Source of the DNA: Streptomyces sp. NBC_00344
GTDB lineage: Bacteria > Actinomycetota > Actinomycetes > Streptomycetales > Streptomycetaceae
Direction: 5' to 3'
NCBI RefSeq assembly: GCF_036088315.1
Contig: NZ_CP107996.1
Span: 372,001 to 436,000, forward strand
DNA length: 64,000 bases
Shown: positions 16,095 to 22,593 of the stretch, one piece after another
Layout: each line of letters starts with the position of its first letter
Position numbering within the stretch: position 1 is the stretch's first letter
The notes under the pieces: model-generated
The model's input: only the letters and a program-made list of their open reading frames with translations
Told to the model about the DNA's origin: nothing
Databases searched by the model: none
Translations under genes and position numbers: made by a program

Positions 16095-17888
16095 ATGACG
16101 GCGACGCAGCGCAGGGGCGGGAGCGGGAAACAGGGGAAAGACGAACTGGTGGAGATGGCGTGGGACCCCATCACCCGCATCGTCGGAAGCCTCGGCATCT
16201 ACACGAAGATCGACTTCAAGCAGAAGGTGGTCGCCGAGTGCCACAGCACCAGTTCCATCTTCCGCGGCTATTCGGTCTTCATGAAGGGCAAGGATCCGCG
16301 CGACGCACATTTCATCACCAGCCGGATCTGCGGAATCTGCGGTGACAACCACGCGACCTGCTCCTGCTACGCGCAGAACATGGCCTATGGAGTGAAACCG
16401 CCGCACATCGGCGAATGGATCGTGAACCTCGGTGAGGCCGCGGAGTACATGTTCGACCACAACATCTTCCAGGAGAACCTGGTAGGGGTCGACTACTGCG
16501 AGAAGATGGTCGCCGAGACCAATCCCGGGGTGCTCGAGAAGGCCAACAGGACCGCTTCGCCGCATGCGGATGCCCACGGGTACAAGACCATCGGTGACAT
16601 CATGCGGTCGCTGAACCCGTTCACCGGCGAGTTCTACCGTGAGGCACTCCAGGTCAGCCGCATGACCCGGGAGATGTTCTGCCTGATGGAGGGCCGGCAC
16701 GTCCACCCCTCCACGCTCTACCCCGGTGGTGTGGGCACCGTGGCGACCATCCAGCTGATGACCGACTACATCACCCGGCTCCAGCGCTACGTGGAGTTCA
16801 TGAAGAAGGTCGTGCCGATGCACGACGATCTCTTCGACTTCTTCTACGAGGCCCTGCCCGGATACGAGCAGGTCGGCAACCGGCGCATCCTGCTGGGCTG
16901 CTGGGGCTCCTTCCAGGATCCCGAGCACTGCAACTTCGAGTACAAGGACATGACCAACTGGGGCCGGAAGATGTACGTGACCCCCGGTGTGGTCGTCGAC
17001 GGGAAACTCGTCACCACAGACCTCGTGGAGATCAACCTCGGCATCCGCATCCTGCTCGGTTCGTCGTACTACGGCGACTGGGAGGACCAGGAGATGTTCG
17101 TGACCCACGACCCCCTCGGCAACCCCGTCGACCGGCGTCATCCGTGGAACCAGCACACCAATCCCCAGCCTCAGAAGCGCGACCTCGACGACAAGTACAG
17201 CTGGGTCATGTCCCCGCGGTGGTTCGACGGCAAGGACTATCTCGCGCTCGACACCGGCGGCGGCCCGTTGGCCCGGCTGTGGACCACGGCACTGGCCGGC
17301 CTGGTGGACATCGGTTACATCCAGGCCACCGGCAACAGCGTGAAGATCAATCTTCCCAAGACCGCGCTCAAGGGTCCGGTGGAACTGGAATGGCACGTAC
17401 CCAAGTGGAGCAACACCATTGAGCGCAACCGGGCACGCACCTACTTCCAGGCCTATGCGGCCGCGTGCGCACTGCACTTCGCGGAGAAGGCCCTCGTGGA
17501 GATCCGGGCCGGACGGACCAAGACCTGGGAGAAGTTCGAGGTCCCGGAGGAGGGTGTGGGCTGTGGGTTCACCGAGGCGGTGCGCGGCGTCCTCTCCCAC
17601 CACATGGTGATCCGGGACGGAAAGATCGCCAATTACCACCCCTATCCGCCGACCCCCTGGAACGCGAGCCCGCGCGACACCTACGGCACTCCGGGACCCT
17701 ACGAGGACGCCGTGCAGGGGCAGCCGATCTTCGAGGAGAACGACCGGGAGCACTTCAAGGGCATCGACATCATGCGCACGGTGCGCAGCTTCGACCCCTG
17801 TCTGCCCTGCGGCGTCCACATGTATCTCGGCGAGGGCAAGAAGCTGGAACTCGTGCACTCCCCCACCCAGTCCGCCGGCAGTGAATGA
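16095..17888 (+). CDS. hhyL: Group 1h (group 5) [NiFe]-hydrogenase large subunit
   Basis: I chose the ATG at 16095, preceded by GAGGGCGG; a TTG at 16080 is in frame. The 597-residue protein holds the Ni-Fe active site, with C79 and C82 in RICGICGDNHATC and C569, C572 and H575 in DPCLPCGVH. The last 22 residues after His575 form the tail removed by the maturation protease once nickel is inserted; a protease gene lies 4.2 kb downstream. The enzyme oxidises H2 at atmospheric levels in Streptomyces and mycobacteria. The next gene overlaps its end by 8 bases. The name follows the hhySL nomenclature for this group. Confidence 0.96.
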   Translation: MTATQRRGGSGKQGKDELVEMAWDPITRIVGSLGIYTKIDFKQKVVAECHSTSSIFRGYSVFMKGKDPRDAHFITSRICGICGDNHATCSCYAQNMAYGVKPPHIGEWIVNLGEAAEYMFDHNIFQENLVGVDYCEKMVAETNPGVLEKANRTASPHADAHGYKTIGDIMRSLNPFTGEFYREALQVSRMTREMFCLMEGRHVHPSTLYPGGVGTVATIQLMTDYITRLQRYVEFMKKVVPMHDDLFDFFYEALPGYEQVGNRRILLGCWGSFQDPEHCNFEYKDMTNWGRKMYVTPGVVVDGKLVTTDLVEINLGIRILLGSSYYGDWEDQEMFVTHDPLGNPVDRRHPWNQHTNPQPQKRDLDDKYSWVMSPRWFDGKDYLALDTGGGPLARLWTTALAGLVDIGYIQATGNSVKINLPKTALKGPVELEWHVPKWSNTIERNRARTYFQAYAAACALHFAEKALVEIRAGRTKTWEKFEVPEEGVGCGFTEAVRGVLSHHMVIRDGKIANYHPYPPTPWNASPRDTYGTPGPYEDAVQGQPIFEENDREHFKGIDIMRTVRSFDPCLPCGVHMYLGEGKKLELVHSPTQSAGSE

Positions 17889-18930
17889 CGTGGCAGTGGA
17901 TGACGCGGCCGTGGACGGCGCCGCAGCGAGCGACTCAGTGGCAGGTGACGTGACGGAACACCTCGGGCACGGTCGGGGGGAGCCGGAACCCACACCAGTG
18001 GACACCCTTTCGGGTGACTGGCGGGCGACCGGCGAGCGCATCGACACGCTCATCGCCGCCAGCGCGTCGGGGGGCGCCGTCGCCCGCGAACGGAGCGAGG
18101 AACTGGTCCGGCTGGTCACCGATTTCTACGGTGCCGGTCTCGAGCGGCTCCTCGACCTGCTGCACGAGAAGGGCCGACTGGACGACGATGTCCTGGCCGG
18201 CTTCGCCGCGGACGACCTGGTGGCCAGTCTGCTGATGGTGCACGGCTTGCATCCCTACAGTGTGGAGACCCGGGTCGAGAAAGCGCTGGAGAGCGTCCGG
18301 CCGTACCTCGGCTCCCACGGGGGCGATGTGGAGCTGCTCGGCGTCACCGCTGACGGTGTCGTCGGGCTGCGCCTGCTGGGCAGCTGTGACGGATGCCCGT
18401 CCTCCTCGGTCACGCTCAAACTCGCCGTGCAGAGTGCGGTGGAAGCAGCGGCTCCGGAGATCACCACCATCGAGGTGGAGACCGCGGCGGAAGTGGCGTC
18501 CGAAGCTTCCGGTCCGATGGTCCCGGTCGGTGCGCTGTTCTCGCGGATCCATGAAACCGCGGTCGATTCGGACGGGTCGGGAGTGGCCTGGCAGCCGGTG
18601 CCGGAGCTCACCGGCCTGGAATCCGGTGCCGTAGTCCGTTTCACGACCGCCCGGTTCCCGGTGCTGGCCTGCCGGATCGGAGCGGACTTCTTCGCCTTCC
18701 GTGACTGGTGTGCCCGGTGCGAAAATCCGCTGGAGGGCGCAGCACTGGCCCGGCGGCTGGGCGGGGCCCCGGGTGATGCGGTGCTGCGATGCCCGGTCTG
18801 CCGCGCACACTTCGACGTACGGCGGGCAGGTGCCTGCGTCGAGTCGGAATCTCTCCACCTGGATCCCCTTCCCCTGCTGGCCGACGGTGCGACCGTCTCG
18901 GTCGCGGTGCCCGCACCGGTGGCCACATGA
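17881..18930 (+). CDS. hhyE: NifU-like/Rieske-like iron-sulfur protein, probable HhyE electron carrier
   Basis: The GTG at 17881 overlaps hhyL by 8 bases. The 349-residue protein has an acidic, disordered N-terminus (1-45), a helical region (50-125), and a NifU C-terminal-type domain (about 130-200) with C169-x2-C172 in GSCDGCPSS. A Rieske-fold domain follows (about 235-345). The usual Rieske C-x-H and C-x2-H ligands are replaced by C277-x2-C280 and C304-x2-C307, with H310 three residues on. This set looks more like a four-cysteine rubredoxin or [2Fe-2S] site. An iron-sulfur protein encoded next to mycobacterial hhySL (HhyE) is reported to carry electrons to the respiratory chain. This gene fits that role by position and cofactors, but assembly of clusters is also possible. 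Confidence 0.8.
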   Translation: MNDVAVDDAAVDGAAASDSVAGDVTEHLGHGRGEPEPTPVDTLSGDWRATGERIDTLIAASASGGAVARERSEELVRLVTDFYGAGLERLLDLLHEKGRLDDDVLAGFAADDLVASLLMVHGLHPYSVETRVEKALESVRPYLGSHGGDVELLGVTADGVVGLRLLGSCDGCPSSSVTLKLAVQSAVEAAAPEITTIEVETAAEVASEASGPMVPVGALFSRIHETAVDSDGSGVAWQPVPELTGLESGAVVRFTTARFPVLACRIGADFFAFRDWCARCENPLEGAALARRLGGAPGDAVLRCPVCRAHFDVRRAGACVESESLHLDPLPLLADGATVSVAVPAPVAT

Positions 18931-19580
18931 TCACCGGAGGACGCGGCGCATCACCGGTGGCGTCGCTGCTGCGGGTCACTCGCAACCGCCCGAAGCCCGC
19001 GGCCGGCGAACGCTGCGAGATGTGCGCCGACACGATCGGGCACAGTCATCCTCATGTGGTGAACCTGGACAGCCGAGCACTGATGTGCAGCTGCCGGCCC
19101 TGCTATCTGCTGTTCAGCGACGAGGAAGCGCAGTTGCGCTACCGGGCGGTTCCCGAACGCTATCTGCACTTCTCCGGACTCGCCCTGGACGAAAGAACCT
19201 GGGACGAGATGCAGATCCCGGTCGGGCTGGCGTTCCTGTTCCGCAATTCGGTCCAGGGCCGCCTCGCCGCCTTCTATCCCGGCCCCGCAGGCGCGACCGA
19301 GTCCGAACTGCCGCTGAACACCTGGGACACCATTGTCGCGACGCACCCCGCGCTGTCGGTGCTGCGCCCCGATGTGGAAGCTCTGCTGGTACGCCGCCCA
19401 GAAGGGGGCGAGGGCAGCTGCCATCTGGTGCCGATCGACGCCTGCTACGAACTGGTCGGCACACTGCGGACGTTGTGGCGGGGGTTCGACGGCGGCCGTC
19501 AGGCACACGACGCGACGGAAGCGTTCTTCGCACAGGTGGAGGACCGCAGCCGGCCCGCAGCCGTGGGCGGCCCCCGATGA
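18927..19580 (+). CDS. DUF5947 family protein, hydrogenase-associated, cysteine-rich
   Basis: The start codon overlaps the previous stop as ATGA, showing translational coupling. The 217-residue protein has a possible metal site near the N-terminus: CEMC, then HSHPH, then C-x-C-x2-C in MCSCRPCYLLF. The rest is a mixed alpha/beta region with LPLNTWDTIVA, PDVEALLVRR and a C-terminal helix. I know the family as DUF5947, found in actinobacterial hydrogenase loci and otherwise uncharacterised. Its place between the iron-sulfur protein and other accessory genes suggests a part in enzyme assembly or electron transfer. No enzymatic motif was recognised. Confidence 0.75.
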   Translation: MITGGRGASPVASLLRVTRNRPKPAAGERCEMCADTIGHSHPHVVNLDSRALMCSCRPCYLLFSDEEAQLRYRAVPERYLHFSGLALDERTWDEMQIPVGLAFLFRNSVQGRLAAFYPGPAGATESELPLNTWDTIVATHPALSVLRPDVEALLVRRPEGGEGSCHLVPIDACYELVGTLRTLWRGFDGGRQAHDATEAFFAQVEDRSRPAAVGGPR

Positions 19581-20218
19581 GCGCCCTCGGGTTCTCCGTG
19601 CTCGACGTTCTCGCCGAGCCGTTCACCGTCGTCCCGCAGCTGACCGCCCGGCTGCGCATCGAAGGGGATCCCGCCGAGCGTGTCCACGCGATCGTGCTGC
19701 GCTGTCAGGTCCGTATCGAGCCGCAGCGCAGGTCGTACGGAGAGTCCGAGGAGGAAGGGCTGCGCGGTCTCTTCGGCGGGCGGGACAGGTGGCCCGACAC
19801 CCTGAAGCCGTTCCTCTGGATGCAGTGCAACACGACGGTCCAGGGATTCACCGGCACCACCGAAGTCGATCTCGCCCTGCCGTGCACCTATGACTTCGAC
19901 GTCATCGGCTCGCGGTATCTGCATGCTCTCGAAGAGGGGACGGTACCGCTCACCCTGCTGTTCTCCGGCACCGTGTTCACCAAGGGAAGTGCCGGCTTCG
20001 GTGTACGGCAGGTGTCCTGGGACTGTGAGGCCGGCCATCGGATGCCGGTCTCCGTGTGGCGGCAGATGATCACGTTCCACTTTCCGAACTCCGGCTGGAT
20101 CAGGCTGGATCAGGACGTGGTGGACCGTATCGCCGACTTCCGTGCGCGGCGTGGGCTGATCAGCTGGGACGAGACGGTGCGCACGTTGCTGGCCGACATC
20201 GGTGAGGTGGTCCCATGA
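19577..20218 (+). CDS. DUF6084 family protein, hydrogenase-associated
   Basis: The ATG overlaps the previous stop (ATGA). The product has 213 residues and looks soluble, mostly beta in character, with no signal peptide or membrane span. Notable segments are VHAIVLRCQVRIEPQRRSY, GLRGLFGGRDRWPDTLKPF, DLALPCTYDFDV and WRQMITFHFPNSGWIRLDQD. I recognise it as the DUF6084 family that travels with group 1h hydrogenase genes. No cofactor motif is seen. It is in a continuous chain of five coupled genes after hhyL, so it is expected in similar amounts to the other accessory proteins. Function unknown. Confidence 0.7.
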   Translation: MSALGFSVLDVLAEPFTVVPQLTARLRIEGDPAERVHAIVLRCQVRIEPQRRSYGESEEEGLRGLFGGRDRWPDTLKPFLWMQCNTTVQGFTGTTEVDLALPCTYDFDVIGSRYLHALEEGTVPLTLLFSGTVFTKGSAGFGVRQVSWDCEAGHRMPVSVWRQMITFHFPNSGWIRLDQDVVDRIADFRARRGLISWDETVRTLLADIGEVVP

Positions 20219-21660
20219 GCACTGTCAGTCCCACCGGCTCCACAGGGCTCGACCAGGTGCGCGCCATCGCGGATGCGGTGCTCTACGAGGGGTACTTGCT
20301 CTACCCGTACCGTGCGAGCTCGCACAAGAACCAGTCGCGCTGGCAGTTCGGGGTGCTCGGGCCGCCGTCCGCCACGCCCGCGAGCTTCGGCGAGGAACCG
20401 GGGATGGCGATGCAGTGCCTGCTGAAGGCTCCGGCGGCTGGGCCGGCGGCGGTCAGCGTCCATCTGCGCTTTCTTCAGCTGCAGGTGCGCGAGGTGCAGC
20501 GGCGGAACGCGGACGGCGGGCACACCGCGACCGACGGCCTCAGTGTGGACGGCGTGTCCGTGCTGAGCTGGGACGAGGCGGTGGAGCGGGAAATCGTGCT
20601 GCCCGCGGTCTCGTTGGAGGAGCCGGCAGATGAGCTCCGTACGGTCCCCGGCGGGGAGGACGTCGAGGCGCTGACGGACGCGAGCGGCGCCGCGGTGGGC
20701 CGTATCGTGCGGCGCCGAGAGCCGTTGACGGTCCGGATCCGCGCGCACACGACGGTCGACCACGGCTTCGTCCGGCTGTCGGTGTCGGTGGCCAACGAAC
20801 ATCCCGGGACGGCCGCGGACAAGAACGCCGCGATCCGTGTCTCTCTGATCGGCTCGCATCTTCTGCTCCGGGCACACGGCACCGAATTCGCCTCACTCCT
20901 CGAACCCGCCGATGAGGCGGTCGGCCCCGCCGGACGCTGCCGCCAGCACAGGTGCTGGCCGGTGCTTGCCGGAGCGAAAGGGTCCACCGACGTCGTGCTC
21001 GGGGCCCCGATCATCCTCTACGACCATCCGGAGGTGGCCGAACAGAGCCCGGGCGCCCTTTTCGACTCCACCGAGATCGACGAGATCCTGACACTGCGGG
21101 TCATGACCATGACCGAGTCGGAGAAGGCGGAGGCAAGGGCCACCGACCCCCGGGCCCGGGAGATCATCGACCGCTGCGACGGTATGTCCGCCGCAGAGCT
21201 GCAGCAGCTGCACGGGCTGTTGCGCGACCCGCACGCTCCGGAGGCGCTCACCGTCGACGGACCGCGTGTCTCTCCTGCCGCCGACCTGCGTGACGCCGAG
21301 CCTGCCTGCTTCGACACCGGAGGAGCACCCTGGTGGGATCCGGCGGCCGATGCGGCCGTGAACCCGGAGTCCGACGCCGTGGTGATCGACGGTGTCACCG
21401 TCACCAAGGGCAGCCTCGTCCGGGTGCACCCGTCCCGACGCGCCGACGCGCAGGATCTCTTCTTCGCCGGCCAGGTGGCCAGGGTGACGGCAGTGCTCTC
21501 GGACGTCGATGGTGAGACCCATGTGGCGCTGGTCCTGGTGGACGACCCCGCGTCGGACATGCACGACTGGTACGGCCGTTACTTCTATTTCGCGCCCGAC
21601 GAGCTGGAACCTCTGCCCGTCGAGAGCCCCCCGGAGCACCGAGAGGAGAGCACGTCATGA
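20215..21660 (+). CDS. Large conserved hydrogenase-associated protein, unknown function
   Basis: The ATG overlaps the previous stop (ATGA). The 481-residue product looks soluble. An N-terminal half rich in beta strands includes AVLYEGYLLYPYRASSHKNQ, VSVHLRFLQLQVREVQRR and VRLSVSVANEHPGT. A helical stretch follows (ATDPRAREIIDRCDGMSAAE), with AAPWWDP-like text near 385 (GGAPWWDP). The C-terminus, with VVIDGVTVTKGSLVRVHPS and WYGRYFYFAPDELEP, resembles a small barrel. No catalytic motif, membrane span or metal site is obvious. Proteins of this type occur only beside group 1h hydrogenases as far as I know, so a scaffold or docking role is a reasonable guess. Confidence 0.65.
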   Translation: MSTVSPTGSTGLDQVRAIADAVLYEGYLLYPYRASSHKNQSRWQFGVLGPPSATPASFGEEPGMAMQCLLKAPAAGPAAVSVHLRFLQLQVREVQRRNADGGHTATDGLSVDGVSVLSWDEAVEREIVLPAVSLEEPADELRTVPGGEDVEALTDASGAAVGRIVRRREPLTVRIRAHTTVDHGFVRLSVSVANEHPGTAADKNAAIRVSLIGSHLLLRAHGTEFASLLEPADEAVGPAGRCRQHRCWPVLAGAKGSTDVVLGAPIILYDHPEVAEQSPGALFDSTEIDEILTLRVMTMTESEKAEARATDPRAREIIDRCDGMSAAELQQLHGLLRDPHAPEALTVDGPRVSPAADLRDAEPACFDTGGAPWWDPAADAAVNPESDAVVIDGVTVTKGSLVRVHPSRRADAQDLFFAGQVARVTAVLSDVDGETHVALVLVDDPASDMHDWYGRYFYFAPDELEPLPVESPPEHREESTS

Positions 21661-21776
21661 GAACCATGGGCCTGATCACCACAGCCGTCGCCGCAGTCGC
21701 GGCGGCGGCCGCCGTGGCCGTCGGGGTGATGTCGATTCCCGACATCCGCCGGTATCTGAGAATGCGTTCGATGTGA
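21657..21776 (+). CDS. 39-residue single-span membrane peptide (DUF6893-like) in the hydrogenase operon
   Basis: The ATG at 21657 overlaps the preceding stop (ATGA) and the frame ends at TGA 21774-21776. After MRTMG the peptide has one hydrophobic helix (LITTAVAAVAAAAAVAVGVM, residues 6-25). It ends SIPDIRRYLRMRSM, a charged tail that matches my memory of the DUF6893 small-protein family (IRRYL.IRSM end). The coupling to the upstream genes and the conserved tail argue that it is translated. Basic residues on the C-terminal side suggest that end stays in the cytoplasm, where it could tether a soluble partner to the membrane. Confidence 0.75.
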   Translation: MRTMGLITTAVAAVAAAAAVAVGVMSIPDIRRYLRMRSM

Positions 21777-21794
21777 GCGAAGGAAGTGAATGCG

Positions 21795-22001
21795 ATGAAC
21801 GAAACGCCGAAGAGGAACAGGCCCGAGGAACCGCAGGAGGAGCGGGGCGCCAAGGGCTCGCGCGGCACCGGCTCGGACCAGCCGTCCGCCGGGCCTGCCG
21901 ACCGCCCCGAGGGCAAGGGCAGTGACACCTCGGACACCTCCGTGAAGCCCAGGAAGTCCCGGCACCCGGACGCTCCCGATCTGCAGTCCGGCGGAGGCTG
22001 A
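21795..22001 (+). CDS. Small disordered hydrophilic protein in the hydrogenase operon
   Basis: The ATG at 21795 follows GAAGGAAG at suitable spacing; an in-frame GTG at 21786 is the alternative. The 68-residue product is almost wholly polar (MNETPKRNRPEEPQEERG and so on), rich in Glu, Lys, Pro, Gly and Ser, and ends DLQSGGG. No fold or family was recognised. It sits 18 bases after the membrane-peptide gene. A role as a linker or regulatory peptide is possible, but it could also be a weakly conserved frame. Confidence 0.5.
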   Translation: MNETPKRNRPEEPQEERGAKGSRGTGSDQPSAGPADRPEGKGSDTSDTSVKPRKSRHPDAPDLQSGGG

Positions 22002-22010
22002 GTCAGGAAC

Positions 22011-22076
22011 ATGACGAGCGAAGCGATCCGGCCCCGCACCGAAGGGTGCGCTGCGAACCCCACGGGCCGGACCTGA
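22011..22076 (+). CDS. Possible 21-residue leader ORF before the hydrogenase protease gene
   Basis: ATG at 22011, preceded by a weak AGGAA, opens MTSEAIRPRTEGCAANPTGR plus one Thr, then TGA at 22074-22076. The protease GTG begins one base later at 22078. A small hairpin (CGCACC-gaag-GGTGCG) lies inside the frame. The tight stop-start arrangement would permit translational coupling of the protease. There is no homology support, so this may be chance. Confidence 0.25.
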   Translation: MTSEAIRPRTEGCAANPTGRT

Positions 22077-22077
22077 C

Positions 22078-22590
22078 GTGGCCGGGGGCGTGCTTGTCGC
22101 CGGCATCGGCAACCTCTTCCTCGGAGACGACGGATTCGGCCCCGAGGTGGCACGCCGGCTGGCCGAGGCCGGCGGCCTGCCGCCGCGGGTCCGGGTGACC
22201 GATTACGGCATCCGGGGAATGCACCTCGCCTACGACCTGCTCGACGGATACGACGCGCTGGTACTGGTGGACGCCTGTCCCGGCGACGGCCCGCCCGGCG
22301 AGCTGACCGTACTCGAAGTCCGGGCCGAGGACCTCGGAACAGGTGATTTCGATGCACACGGGATGAATCCCGTGGCAGTTCTGGCAAATCTGGATCAATT
22401 GGGCGGTAGTCTTCCGTTCACCTACGTGGTGGGCTGCACCCCCGCCGGGGTCGAGGAGGGTATCGGGCTCAGCGAGCCGGTCTCCGCCGCCGTACCCGAA
22501 GCGGTCGGCGCAGTGCACGCATTGATCCGGCGGCTCCTGCCGTCCGGGCCCGACCGCATCGCCGAATCCACCGAGTCCCGGAGGTCCTGA
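22078..22590 (+). CDS. HybD/HupD-type hydrogenase maturation protease
   Basis: The 170-residue product, from a GTG start, removes the C-terminal tail of the large subunit after nickel insertion. The motif GNLFLGDDGFGPEV is at the N-terminus, with Asp18 at the position of the nickel-sensing Glu of E. coli HybD. Asp65 in VLVDACP and His94 in FDAHGMNP are the other two metal ligands. VVGCTP and GIGLSEPVSAAV are the usual C-terminal motifs. The 22-residue tail on hhyL is its likely substrate. It is followed after 3 bases by the hypC-hypF gene. Confidence 0.93.
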   Translation: MAGGVLVAGIGNLFLGDDGFGPEVARRLAEAGGLPPRVRVTDYGIRGMHLAYDLLDGYDALVLVDACPGDGPPGELTVLEVRAEDLGTGDFDAHGMNPVAVLANLDQLGGSLPFTYVVGCTPAGVEEGIGLSEPVSAAVPEAVGAVHALIRRLLPSGPDRIAESTESRRS

Positions 22591-22593
22591 CCC

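Noticed and set aside
15978..18119. Very long open frame on the minus strand opposite the hydrogenase large subunit
   Set aside because: It is a by-product of strong GC third-position bias in hhyL. It has no domain, no start site, and low-complexity His/Val/Arg composition. Similar antisense frames lie opposite the penicillin-binding protein, hypF and the NHL gene.
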